This document shows positions 5,785-12,404 of a DNA stretch of 64,000 bases, piece after piece. The notes under the pieces are model-generated. The model was not told the origin of the DNA. It worked only from the letters and a program-made list of their open reading frames with translations, and did no database searches. Position 1 is the first letter of the stretch. Every line of letters starts with the position of its first letter. The translations under genes were made by a program, and so were the position numbers. The DNA comes from a virus: positions 1 to 64,000 of IMG/VR virus record IMGVR_UViG_3300021170_000011; one strand, written 5' to 3'.

Positions 5785-5860
5785 GCCGCGTTGGTGTCAA
5801 TTGGTTCAACACGTCTGCCTTCCAAGCAGAAGACTGCCGGTTCGAACCCGGTACGCGGTA
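5785..5860 (+). tRNA. tRNA-Gly(TCC)
   Basis: Anticodon arm TCTGC-CTTCCAA-GCAGA, acceptor GCCGCGT/ACGCGGT, A73. One of three glycine isoacceptors in the array. Confidence 0.93.
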
Positions 5861-5875
5861 CGGATCCATATTCGA

Positions 5876-5951
5876 CGCCCATTGGGGGAGTTCGGTCGTC
5901 CCCGTCGGCCTCATAAGCCGAAGATCGCCGGTTCAAATCCGGCATGGGCTA
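5876..5951 (+). tRNA. tRNA-Met(CAT), initiator-like
   Basis: Anticodon arm TCGGC-CTCATAA-GCCGA, acceptor CGCCCAT/ATGGGCT, A73, D-stem GGGG/CCCC. Position 1-72 is a C-U mismatch; a non-Watson-Crick 1-72 pair is the hallmark of bacterial initiator tRNA (C-A in E. coli). The anticodon stem keeps two of the three initiator G-C pairs (G29, G30). A lysidine-type Ile2 tRNA is an alternative. Confidence 0.88.
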
Positions 5952-6064
5952 CAGGTCCGGTTGGCTATCCCAAGCGCACGTCCACTGAACCCGCGCGAGG
6001 TGGACATCGTTCAGGTGTGATAGGGACCCTGCGGGGAGCGTGGCTGACCGGGGCGCGCGGGACT

Positions 6065-6138
6065 GCCGTTGTGGGCGTAATCGGCAACGCCTCGTACTTG
6101 GTAAGTACGCGTTCCGGGTTCGAACCCCGGTGACGGCT
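6065..6138 (+). tRNA. tRNA-Thr(GGT)
   Basis: Anticodon arm CGTAC-TTGGTAA-GTACG, acceptor GCCGTTG/TGACGGC, T73, T-arm CCGGGTTCGAACCCCGG. Confidence 0.93.
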
Positions 6139-6222
6139 CGCACACGCCGAAACGCATTCCACCGCTGGGGTGTTTCGCGACGGCCGGGGCTGGCAGACCC
6201 CCGGAGTGCAGTGTCTGCCATG

Positions 6223-6294
6223 GTCCCTATAGCTCAGTTGGAAGAGCAACCGGTTGAAGCCCGGTGCGCGTAGGTTCGATTCCTGCTGGGGGCA
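6223..6294 (+). tRNA. tRNA-Phe(GAA)
   Basis: Anticodon arm ACCGG-TTGAAGC-CCGGT, acceptor GTCCCTA/TGGGGGC, D-arm GCTC/GAGC, A73. It is followed directly by the permuted Y-like RNA. Confidence 0.92.
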
Positions 6295-6465
6295 CGCGCA
6301 ACACCGTACGGTGGTCACCCGGGCTGGCATGCCCCGGGCGCAGCATGCCGATCCGTACCTGACTTGATCTCGGGGGCCACTGCCATCGTTCCCGATGCGA
6401 TAGGAACGGATACTTCTACAAAGTTCGGTATCCGAACCGGTGCGCGGTCGTGCACCCCGAGAGTT
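6295..6465 (+). ncRNA. topologically permuted Y-like RNA
   Basis: The two conserved strands of the Ro60-type stem occur in reverse order. The 3'-type strand ATCCGTACCT...GACTTGATCT-CGGG (6351-6374) comes first. It is joined by a 16-base linker to the 5'-type strand CCCG-ATGCGATAGG...GGATACTTC (6391-6416). CGGG/CCCG and GG(A)ACGGAT/ATCCGTACC pair as in the array at 1381-2492, and GACTTGATCTCGGG is identical to Y RNA 3. The Ro60 end is thus a closed loop and the tRNA-like end is open, with hairpins GGCATG/CATGCC on the left and GTTCGG/CCGAAC on the right. The outer ends are a guess set by the flanking tRNAs. Confidence 0.6.
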
Positions 6466-6536
6466 GCTGGTGTGGTGTAAAGGCCGCATATCACGTTGCC
6501 AACGTGGAGGAGCCAGTTCGATTCTGGTCGCCAGCT
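6466..6536 (+). tRNA. tRNA-Gly(GCC)
   Basis: Anticodon arm CACGT-TGCC core (loop TTGCCAA, stem CACG/CGTG), acceptor GCTGGTG/CGCCAGC, T73, T-arm CCAGTTCGATTCTGG. Confidence 0.92.
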
Positions 6537-6626
6537 CGGGCAGATCAACACCCTCCGAGGTGATGTCGCATCCGGCGCTGACATGCCGCCGGGCTCAACG
6601 CATGTCGCCCTGTCAACGAAGGGGAT

Positions 6627-6746
6627 GTGTTGTTTCATCTGCTGTTCGGTAAGCGCTGCACGTGCATGTGTGGCTGCTTCGTGTGCGCAGTCCATTCGCA
6701 CTTCCTGTGCCTGCGGAAGGGGCCACACACATGCACGAAAGGCTAA
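6627..6746 (+). CDS. small Cys-rich protein, about 39 aa
   Basis: A short frame (GTG 6627 or TTG 6630, preceded by GAAGGGG) encodes a peptide with eight cysteines, including CTCMCGCFVC. Its TAA overlaps the ATG of the next gene (TAATG), which supports real, coupled translation. The function is unknown; the cysteine spacing suggests metal binding. It resembles the following gene product, which also has a CxC...C pattern. Confidence 0.45.
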   Translation: MLFHLLFGKRCTCMCGCFVCAVHSHFLCLRKGPHTCTKG

Positions 6747-6871
6747 TGGCCTTTTTCCGGGAAACACTTCTCGGATGGAAATGCGGATGCTTGTGTAAGC
6801 GCTGCATTCCGGGGCCGATGTATTTCCACTGCGGAGCCAAGATCACGGGCTGTTTCCAACGCCCGAAGTAG
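6746..6871 (+). CDS. small Cys-rich protein, 41 aa
   Basis: ATG overlaps the stop of the preceding small gene. The product starts MAFFRETLLGWKCGCLC, then KRC, HCGAK and TGCF, giving six cysteines and a histidine in 41 residues, consistent with a small zinc-binding knuckle. No family recognised. Together with its partner it forms a two-gene cassette within the tRNA array, between tRNA-Gly and tRNA-Asp. Confidence 0.5.
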   Translation: MAFFRETLLGWKCGCLCKRCIPGPMYFHCGAKITGCFQRPK

Positions 6872-6906
6872 CACCAGGGGTCGGCGGCCCCCGCCAGCCG
6901 CCACAT

Positions 6907-6981
6907 GGTCCGTTGGAGGAGTCTGGAGTCCTCGCCACCCTGTCACGGTGGAAACCACGGGTTCGAATCCCGTACGGATCG
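6907..6981 (+). tRNA. tRNA-Asp(GTC)
   Basis: Anticodon arm CCACC-CTGTCAC-GGTGG, acceptor GGTCCGT/ACGGATC, G73, T-arm CGGGTTCGAATCCCG. Confidence 0.94.
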
Positions 6982-7101
6982 CGCGTCCGTTCCCGCTCTG
7001 GCCGTTTCCTGGCGGCCCGTGCGGGCCGTAGTGAACCGGTCGGCGGTTGCCGCTACGCACAAAGAACCGCATAGGGGATAGTCCAACCGGTAGTCCCCCC
7101 A

Positions 7102-7137
7102 CCCGAGTTACCGGATACAGGTACAGAAGGACTCGGG
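7102..7137 (+). other. short structured element, possibly Y-like
   Basis: CCCGAGT/ACTCGGG (7 bp) encloses TACC-GGATACA-GGTA and CAGAAGG. GGATAC on the left and CAGAA...ACTCGGG on the right echo the conserved Y RNA strands (GGATACTTC, CAGAACTCGGG), but the TTGCG block is missing. It may be a decayed Y stem or coincidence. Confidence 0.3.
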
Positions 7138-7141
7138 ACAT

Positions 7142-7216
7142 GGCGCATTGGGGCTGTCTGGAAAGCCCGTCTCCCTCTCAAGGAGAAGATCACCGGTTCA
7201 AATCCGGTATGCGCTA
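7142..7216 (+). tRNA. tRNA-Glu(CTC)
   Basis: Anticodon arm TCTCC-CTCTCAA-GGAGA, acceptor GGCGCAT/ATGCGCT, A73. Partner of tRNA-Glu(TTC) at 8685. Confidence 0.94.
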
Positions 7217-7292
7217 CGCGTCCCTGTCGTCCTGATGCGGAGCGGCGGGGGTGAACCGGGCAGGCAGTCCCCCGGCGCAAACGGGCTGCCGC

Positions 7293-7365
7293 GTCTTCGT
7301 AGCTCAACGGATAGAGCATCAGGTTCCGAGCCTGAAGGTTGCTGGTTCGAATCCAGCCGGGGACA
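7293..7365 (+). tRNA. tRNA-Arg(CCG)
   Basis: Anticodon arm TCAGG-TTCCGAG-CCTGA. The acceptor GTCTTCG/CGGGGAC is identical to that of tRNA-Arg(ACG) at 4511. A73. Confidence 0.94.
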
Positions 7366-7503
7366 CGTGCTCCTTCACGGTGTACGTATAGGTGCAGCCC
7401 CAATGTACGTGTGGGGCGAATGGTGGGCAGCCGGTGCCGTGACCGGTCCACCCCTAGTGGCCGCCGGGCTATGTCCCCGATCCAGACAGAACCGGTGGCC
7501 CGC

Positions 7504-7576
7504 GCATCCGTGGTCTAGTGGCCTATGACACCGCGTTCCCAACGCGGTAACGCCGGTTCGAATCCGGCCGGGTGCT
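7504..7576 (+). tRNA. tRNA-Gly(CCC)
   Basis: Anticodon arm CCGCG-TTCCCAA-CGCGG, acceptor GCATCCG/CGGGTGC, T73. Confidence 0.94.
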
Positions 7577-7756
7577 CAAACCCAATGGGGACTAGTCGAA
7601 GGTAATTGGGGTCCGTGGCTAGCTGGCCCCGGTTGAGATCTTCCCCCTGCGGGTTTCAACGGACGTTCCCGGTGTGGTTGGAGCGCGACTCCCCACCCCA
7701 ACAGCGTGGCCCGTTCCGCCTGTCGCGAATGCGGTTCGGGGCCGGGGATGTCCAAT

Positions 7757-7829
7757 GCTTCCGTGGCCCAATGGCAGAGGCACAACGTTGAGGGCGTTGA
7801 CGGTGCGGGTTCGACTCCCGCCGGAAGTA
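7757..7829 (+). tRNA. tRNA-Leu(GAG), short variable loop
   Basis: Anticodon arm CAACG-TTGAGGG-CGTTG, acceptor GCTTCCG/CGGAAGT, A73. As in the other leucine tRNAs here, the variable region is only about five bases. Confidence 0.9.
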
Positions 7830-8102
7830 CGCGCGTCGTACATCCCTTTTGGGGGTGCGGAGAACCCGGGTTGGTGGACCCACCGGGGCGCACATGTCCA
7901 CCATTTGATAACAGGGCGCCGAGGCCTGGTCGGGATACGGATGCGGATTTCGCTAGTACCGGGATTAACGTGTTGCCGTATGCCCGGGAGAATGTGAAGC
8001 ACCCGGCGGGCCGCCCACATATAAAGAAACAGTGATGGTCACGTGGAAATCGTCGTTCCGGTGCAACCGCCATGATGGGCGGTAGTCCGGTCGGCCATCC
8101 GA
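7830..8102 (+). other. longest tRNA spacer (no gene seen)
   Basis: I see no convincing coding frame or RNA gene. The stretch contains inverted repeats, for example GGTGGAC (7873-7879) with GTCCACC (7896-7902). Similar hairpins occur in most spacers of the array and may mark RNA processing. Confidence 0.5.
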
Positions 8103-8177
8103 TGCCCTGTGGCGCAATTTCGGCAGCGCACCCGGCTCTGAACCGGGTGGTTCCAGGTTCGAATCCTGGCGGGGCAG
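8103..8177 (+). tRNA. tRNA-Gln(CTG)
   Basis: Anticodon arm CCCGG-CTCTGAA-CCGGG, acceptor TGCCCTG/CGGGGCA, G73. Confidence 0.94.
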
Positions 8178-8301
8178 CGCGTGCGCTGAAGGTGTGGGAC
8201 GGAATCCGAATGACACCCCACATTGTCAAAGTGTCACAGGCTGGTAGGTCGGAGAGGCAGCCCGCACGCGAACTACATGGCCGTTCGGTTGGGAGAGTTT
8301 A

Positions 8302-8514
8302 GTGTCCGCTCGTTGTGATCTGTGCGGCAAGGGGCCGGGTTTCGGCAACAACGTGTCGCGGCTGGGTGTCAATGCGACACACCGGCGTGTCAAGGGTAGG
8401 TCTGGCCGGATGTTCCGTGCGAACATCCAACGGGCCCGCGTCGCGGTGGGTGGTGTGACACGGCAGGTGAACGCCTGCACGGGCTGCATCAAGAAGTCCG
8501 TCACCCGCGCGTAG
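8302..8514 (+). CDS. rpmB: ribosomal protein bL28 homologue
   Basis: The 70-residue product matches bL28 from end to end: CDLCGKGPGFGNNVS (5-19), a basic THRRVKGR core, ANIQRARV (40-47) and a terminal CTGCIKK (59-65). C5, C8, C59 and C62 form the zinc ribbon of the CxxC...CxxC type found in many actinobacteria. bL28 is a large-subunit protein near the exit-site tRNA region and links 23S rRNA elements. GTG start with GGGAGAG upstream. The gene sits inside the tRNA array, so it travels with other translation components and may enter host ribosomes; that is inference. Confidence 0.85.
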   Translation: MSARCDLCGKGPGFGNNVSRLGVNATHRRVKGRSGRMFRANIQRARVAVGGVTRQVNACTGCIKKSVTRA

Positions 8515-8520
8515 ACGATT

Positions 8521-8591
8521 TGCCCTCTCGTCCAACGGCAGGACACCGGGTTTTGGCCCCGGCAACGCAGGTTCGAATCCTGCGGGGGCAG
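8521..8591 (+). tRNA. tRNA-Gln(TTG)
   Basis: Anticodon arm CCGGG-TTTTGGC-CCCGG, acceptor TGCCCTC/GGGGGCA, G73. It begins six bases after the bL28 stop. Confidence 0.93.
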
Positions 8592-8684
8592 CGGCATACG
8601 TTCGATGCAGAACATGCGGTGGTCGTGCATGACGGTAACGCCCGGGTACAGGAAGTCATGACCCACAATCCCGGGGACCACGAT

Positions 8685-8758
8685 GGCGCGTTAGAGGAAT
8701 AGGTAGACTCACCGGCCTTTCAAGCCGGGATTTGCGGGTTCGAGCCCCGCACGCGCTA
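8685..8758 (+). tRNA. tRNA-Glu(TTC)
   Basis: Anticodon arm CCGGC-CTTTCAA-GCCGG, acceptor GGCGCGT/ACGCGCT, A73. Confidence 0.93.
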
Positions 8759-8969
8759 CGTCGTCGCTACCGGTCCACGCGCAGGCTTTCGGTGTTCGTC
8801 ACGGGATGACGGGCCGGGGCCGGGCCGGGGCGCCGACTCCAAAGACAACCCCGCTGTCGTGGCGGGGAGGGCGGAAGCGGCATTACGCGTCCCTGCTAGT
8901 CCGCCTCGGGAGTCCGGAGAGAAGAGTTGGACCGGATAGGCCGGTACGTGGGGTAGACCGGCGCACATA

Positions 8970-9046
8970 GCCCATGCCTTTATCTCGCTGGCAGCGGGAA
9001 CGCGTCTGCAAAACGCGTTGTACGGGGTTCAATTCCCCCATGGGCC
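8970..9046 (+). tRNA. tRNA-Cys(GCA)
   Basis: Perfect acceptor GCCCATG/CATGGGC. The anticodon arm is an extended 7-bp AACGCGT/ACGCGTT stem around CTGCAAA. C73 rather than the usual T73 of cysteine tRNA. Confidence 0.9.
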
Positions 9047-9048
9047 TC

Positions 9049-9131
9049 GGGTGATAGGTGACTGTTGGTTGGTCTCAGCAGACTGTAAATCTGCCGCTTC
9101 GGCCTCGGGGGTTCAATTCCCTCATCACCCA
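9049..9131 (+). tRNA. tRNA-Tyr(GTA)
   Basis: Anticodon arm GCAGA-CTGTAAA-TCTGC, acceptor GGGTGAT/ATCACCC, A73, with the long variable arm normal for bacterial tyrosine tRNA. It begins two bases after tRNA-Cys. Confidence 0.94.
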
Positions 9132-9268
9132 CGCGCAAGGGCTCGTTCCCCCTGTTGGACGGCTGGCATGCCCGTTGCGCATTGCATGCCACACCTGTAC
9201 CCGTCCCGGTTCTCACGCGGGATGGTGGCGGACGACCCCGTTCTGATGTCAGTCGGGACGGTGGCCGT

Positions 9269-9343
9269 GCTTCCGTAGCCCAATCCGGCAGAGGCGATGG
9301 ATTCAAAATCCATAGGTTGTCGGTTCGAATCCGACCGGAAGTA
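9269..9343 (+). tRNA. tRNA-Leu(CAA), short variable loop
   Basis: Anticodon arm ATGGA-TTCAAAA-TCCAT, acceptor GCTTCCG/CGGAAGT shared with tRNA-Leu(GAG), A73, five-base variable loop. Last tRNA of the main array. Confidence 0.9.
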
Positions 9344-9408
9344 CGTGACACGCGCTGAACCCCCGTACAGCGCGTGTCCGTAGATCGTTTGGTTGACCGG
9401 AGGAAACC

Positions 9409-9816
9409 ATGCAGACGCCCAATGACGACGCCCCCACGACCGTCCCTGACGGCATGAACGACGCTGCCACGCCGACTGTCTACCCCATCCCGGATGAGTT
9501 GCTGCCGCTGTTCAGGGACCGGGGCGTGGTTGTCCCCGACCTGTGGTGGTGGTCGTTCGACACGTTCCTCGTGAAACTGGTCGAGGCCGCCGCCACCAAA
9601 CTGATCAACGACGGCTGCGGCTACCCCTGTAGCCACATCATCCCCAGCGACAACCCGTGTACCTGCGAGGCCGACTGGCGGACGTACCTGGAGGGTATCC
9701 GCGACGACCTCGCCGGGTACGACAAGTTCGCGTCCTACGCCACAGCCGAACAGTACGAGCGGGTGCAGAACGCGATGCGCCGCATGATCGACAGGATGGG
9801 CAACTGGTGGGACTGA
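9409..9816 (+). CDS. hypothetical protein, 135 aa
   Basis: Unrecognised acidic protein. The ATG follows GGAGG by five bases. Mid-protein cysteines (CGYPCSH...NPCTC, residues about 68-85) could bind metal. The C-terminal half is helical and charged. It is the first protein gene after the tRNA array and is followed by two small Cys-containing genes and an RNA ligase with tight or overlapping junctions, so probably the same operon. Confidence 0.7.
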   Translation: MQTPNDDAPTTVPDGMNDAATPTVYPIPDELLPLFRDRGVVVPDLWWWSFDTFLVKLVEAAATKLINDGCGYPCSHIIPSDNPCTCEADWRTYLEGIRDDLAGYDKFASYATAEQYERVQNAMRRMIDRMGNWWD

Positions 9817-9986
9817 AGTGCCGCTGGTGTTTCCGGCCGATGAAACAATGCATCGAGGGCGAGTGGGCGGACGTGACCCGGCTGCCGGTGTGGCTGTTGC
9901 GGGCCATCCGCGCAACCCGGGTTCTGCGTCCGGTGGAATCGTGGTGGGTGACGCACGTGGGACGTCGCCGCGTCCCTAGGCGGTAG
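9807..9986 (+). CDS. small zinc-finger-like protein, 59 aa
   Basis: GTG 9807 overlaps the end of the preceding gene. The product begins MGLKCRWCFRPMKQC, a CxxC plus Cys pattern, and is otherwise Arg- and Trp-rich. No family recognised. Its position between two other small Cys-bearing genes and ahead of the RNA ligase suggests an RNA-related accessory role, but nothing in the sequence proves this. Confidence 0.55.
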   Translation: MGLKCRWCFRPMKQCIEGEWADVTRLPVWLLRAIRATRVLRPVESWWVTHVGRRRVPRR

Positions 9987-9988
9987 CC

Positions 9989-10231
9989 GTGGCCACCGTC
10001 CGCGCACGCTGCCCGTGGTGCCAGTCAGACGGGTTCCATATCGAAACCGCCCGCCGCTGGTACTGGTGTTTCCGCTGCGGACGCGGCGGCGCGCTAGACG
10101 ACGTCCGATGCGACATCCCCTGTGACCCCGACTGCGACGCCGACTGTCACGCCTGGCATCACGTCCCGTGGAAACGCGAACACCAGCCGGAGAACTGTCC
10201 GGCACTGATCAGCAAACCGGAGGAACGATGA
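9989..10231 (+). CDS. Cys-rich zinc-ribbon-like protein, 80 aa
   Basis: GTG start three bases after the previous stop. CPWC (8-11) and CFRC (27-30) form a plausible zinc ribbon of the type found in many small phage nucleic-acid-binding proteins. A second Cys/Asp cluster (CDIPCDPDCDADCH) follows. Its end overlaps the ATG of the RNA ligase gene by four bases, so the two are translationally coupled. Confidence 0.65.
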   Translation: MATVRARCPWCQSDGFHIETARRWYWCFRCGRGGALDDVRCDIPCDPDCDADCHAWHHVPWKREHQPENCPALISKPEER

Positions 10232-11328
10232 GCACGTTGAAGGTCACCGTCGAGGAGTTGGTGATCCACCCCCACCCCAACGCCGACGCGTTGGAGCTGG
10301 CACAGGTCGGGATGTACCGGGCTGTGGTGGGGAAGGGCCAGTACAAAACCGGCGACTACGCCCTGTACATCCCCGAGCAGGCGGTGTTGCCGCCGGGGCT
10401 GATCGACGAGTTGGGTTTGACGGGGCGGCTGGCCGGGTCGGGCAAGGACCGGGTGAAGGCGATCCGGCTGCGCGGGGAGCTGTCGCAGGGGATCGTGTGC
10501 CGACCGGCCGCGATGTTCGGGAACTGGGACAGCTCCGGTGTTCAGGCTGTCTGCGAGGAGGGCCTGAACTTCGCCGCCGAACTCGGCATCACCAAGTGGG
10601 TTCCGCCGGTGCCGGTGGGGATGGCCGGGGATGTGGTTCCGGCACCGGACCTGATCCCGTGGGTGGACATCGAGAACATCAAACGGGTCCCGGACATGTT
10701 CGAGCCGGGTGACCGGGTGATCGCGACGGAGAAGGTCCACGGCTCGTGCTGCCTGCTGACGTACGTGGTGGACACTGACGAGGTGTTCGTGTCGTCGAAG
10801 GGTGTGGGCGCGAAGAACCTGGCTATCGCCGAATCCGACGGGAACCTGTATTGGCGTGCGGTCCGCGCGTACGGCCTGGTGGATGTGGCGAAGAACCTGG
10901 CGAAACACCTCGGGGTGAACCGTCTGGGGCTGTTCGGCGAGGTGTTCGGGTCCGGTGTTCAGGACTTGAAGTACGGCGCGGACGCCACCCGCAACGACGG
11001 GATCGGGTATGCCCTGTTCGACATCGGGTACGCCGACGGGACCGGCGGCTACCAGTACTTCAGCCACGGTCTGTGGCCGGTGCTGGCGGCGTCTGGTCTG
11101 CTGCCGGTGCCGACGGTCCCGGTGTTGTACGACGGGCCGTACGACTACGACATTCTCTCGGTGTTGGCTGAGGGGTACGAGCAGGTGTCCGGTGGGGAGC
11201 TGCATATGCGTGAGGGGCTGGTGGTGCGGTCCGCTATCGCTGACCGGTCCCGGGCGCACGGGTGGCGTGTCGCCAAGTTTGTGTCGGTGGCGTATCTGAT
11301 GCGCAGGGGCGGGACGGAGTTCGAGTGA
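10228..11328 (+). CDS. RNA ligase, DraRnl/Rnl5-like
   Basis: The 366-residue protein has an N-terminal OB-like region (residues 1-130) and a ligase core whose motif I is EKVHGS (K169 the expected nucleotidyl-lysine). LGLFGEVFG and EGLVVRS follow as motif IIIa/IV-type segments, and KFVS fits motif V. This order, OB module before the adenylyltransferase domain, is characteristic of Deinococcus DraRnl (Rnl5), which seals 3'-OH/5'-PO4 breaks in RNA guided by a template strand. GGAGG precedes the ATG. The window also encodes a T4 Rnl1-type ligase, so substrates probably differ. Confidence 0.85.
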   Translation: MSTLKVTVEELVIHPHPNADALELAQVGMYRAVVGKGQYKTGDYALYIPEQAVLPPGLIDELGLTGRLAGSGKDRVKAIRLRGELSQGIVCRPAAMFGNWDSSGVQAVCEEGLNFAAELGITKWVPPVPVGMAGDVVPAPDLIPWVDIENIKRVPDMFEPGDRVIATEKVHGSCCLLTYVVDTDEVFVSSKGVGAKNLAIAESDGNLYWRAVRAYGLVDVAKNLAKHLGVNRLGLFGEVFGSGVQDLKYGADATRNDGIGYALFDIGYADGTGGYQYFSHGLWPVLAASGLLPVPTVPVLYDGPYDYDILSVLAEGYEQVSGGELHMREGLVVRSAIADRSRAHGWRVAKFVSVAYLMRRGGTEFE

Positions 11329-11537
11329 ACAGCGGCGATGCGGCGTTGGCTGCGGATTCGATGGCGTGGGCGTTGCGGGATGCGCGTGTGGCTGCGCAGG
11401 TGGATGGGGAGTTGTCTCGGGCTGCGGCTGCGGCGGTGTTTCAGTCGGCGCGGGATTCGGCACGGCCGGTGTTGCGGGAGTCGGCGGATGCGTCGCGTGC
11501 GGAGTTTGACGGGTTGCGGTTGGGCAACAGCCTGTAG
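11325..11537 (+). CDS. small Ala-rich helical protein, 70 aa
   Basis: GTG overlaps the ligase stop (GTGA). The product is mainly alpha-helical by composition, Ala/Arg/Asp-rich, with no Cys and no recognisable motif. It may be a subunit or chaperone of the ligase only by virtue of coupling. A TTGACG promoter starts four bases after its stop. Confidence 0.6.
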   Translation: MNSGDAALAADSMAWALRDARVAAQVDGELSRAAAAAVFQSARDSARPVLRESADASRAEFDGLRLGNSL

Positions 11538-11540
11538 GGG

Positions 11541-11569
11541 TTGACGCCGTCTAGGTCTGGCCGTACCGT
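11541..11569 (+). promoter_or_regulatory. phage promoter of the TTGACG/TTTAGGTCTGG family, copy 1
   Basis: TTGACG (-35) and TACCGT (-10) are separated by 17 bases containing CCGTCTAGGTCTGG. The same spacer sequence recurs in five more promoters (11968, 12341 on +; 20387, 21027, 39204 on -). It drives the gene at 11606. Confidence 0.75.
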
Positions 11570-11605
11570 CTCCCCCACGGAACGACACACTACCCCGGAG
11601 GAACC

Positions 11606-11923
11606 ATGTACGAGATCAACATCAACGGCGTCACATCCACGTTCGACGGATTCGACCCGTTCGCCGACGCCGTCGCCGACGCTATCAGCGAGTGGACGAC
11701 GGACGCCGTGTGTGAGCGGTTCGACGGGTCCGACGTGATCTGCTGCGCCAACCACCCCACCGCCCGGTTCGACATGTGCCCGGTGTGCGTGGCCATGGAC
11801 ATCGCGGACCGCGACTACGACCAGTACTGGTCGGTCAGTGACGCGCCGGGTCTGCCGTACGAGTTGCGGCTGCCTGCGTCCGGGAACATGGACCCGGTGA
11901 AGATCGTGGCCCGCGAGGTTTGA
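11606..11923 (+). CDS. hypothetical acidic protein, 105 aa
   Basis: Unrecognised. The ATG follows CGGAGGAACC, and the gene has its own promoter (11541) and terminator (11935). The middle carries CC...H...CPVC (residues about 48-63), a possible zinc site. The remainder is acidic with no membrane segment. Being a monocistronic unit with a strong promoter suggests an early-expressed host-interaction protein, but this is inference. Confidence 0.7.
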   Translation: MYEININGVTSTFDGFDPFADAVADAISEWTTDAVCERFDGSDVICCANHPTARFDMCPVCVAMDIADRDYDQYWSVSDAPGLPYELRLPASGNMDPVKIVAREV

Positions 11924-11934
11924 TACGGCCTGGT

Positions 11935-11970
11935 CAACCCCCCCTTCGGATTCTTCTCGAAGGGGGGTTG
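11935..11970 (+). terminator. terminator fused to the next promoter
   Basis: The hairpin CAACCCCCC(C)TTCG/CGAAGGGGGGTTG ends at the TTG of the next -35 box (TTGACG at 11968), so termination of one gene and initiation of the next share bases. Confidence 0.75.
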
Positions 11971-11997
11971 ACGCTGTTTAGGTCTGGGCCGTACTCT
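11968..11997 (+). promoter_or_regulatory. phage promoter, copy 2
   Basis: TTGACG, 18-base spacer with CTGTTTAGGTCTGGGCCG, TACTCT. It drives the gene at 12037. Confidence 0.75.
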
Positions 11998-12036
11998 CTT
12001 CCTATCGGAACCACCACACACCAACCGGAGGCCCAC

Positions 12037-12285
12037 ATGACCGCCATCACCACCACCCTCACCCGCCGGGTCGTCACCCTGCTGCGCGAGGCCGACGGCC
12101 TCCGCGTCCAGGCGATCGCCGCCGAGCAGTCGTTCTCCACCCTGGACCAGGTGGACGGCCTGCGCCGCCAGCAGTTCGACACCGAAAACACCATCGTGCG
12201 CCTGATGCGCCCGGTGTACGAGTCGGTGTCGATGGAGGAGGGCATGGCCATCTCCAAGCGGCTGCACCGGCTGGCCGGTGTGTGA
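12037..12285 (+). CDS. hypothetical protein, 82 aa
   Basis: Unrecognised, probably all-helical (heptad-like Leu/Val/Ala pattern through residues 10-75). The ATG follows CCGGAGGCCCAC. It is a single-gene unit between promoter copy 2 and the terminator at 12302. No Cys, signal peptide or membrane segment. Size and monocistronic promoter resemble early genes of other phages that bind host enzymes; no direct evidence of target. Confidence 0.65.
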   Translation: MTAITTTLTRRVVTLLREADGLRVQAIAAEQSFSTLDQVDGLRRQQFDTENTIVRLMRPVYESVSMEEGMAISKRLHRLAGV

Positions 12286-12301
12286 CCCCACACCCCAGAC
12301 G

Positions 12302-12328
12302 ACCCCCGGCTACGACCGGGGGTTTTCT
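12302..12328 (+). terminator. rho-independent terminator
   Basis: ACCCCCGG-CTACGA-CCGGGGGT followed by TTTCTC, lying 17 bases after the stop of the 82-residue gene and 12 bases before the next promoter. Confidence 0.8.
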
Positions 12329-12340
12329 CGTCCCCTGGGG

Positions 12341-12369
12341 TTGACGGCGTTTAGGTCCGGACTTAGTGT
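12341..12369 (+). promoter_or_regulatory. phage promoter, copy 3
   Basis: TTGACG, 17-base spacer GCGTTTAGGTCCGGACT, TAGTGT. It drives the gene at 12405. Its spacer deviates from the other copies by one base in the TAGGTCTGG core. Confidence 0.72.
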
Positions 12370-12404
12370 TCTACCCACAGCGACACCAACCCCGGAGGAA
12401 GATC

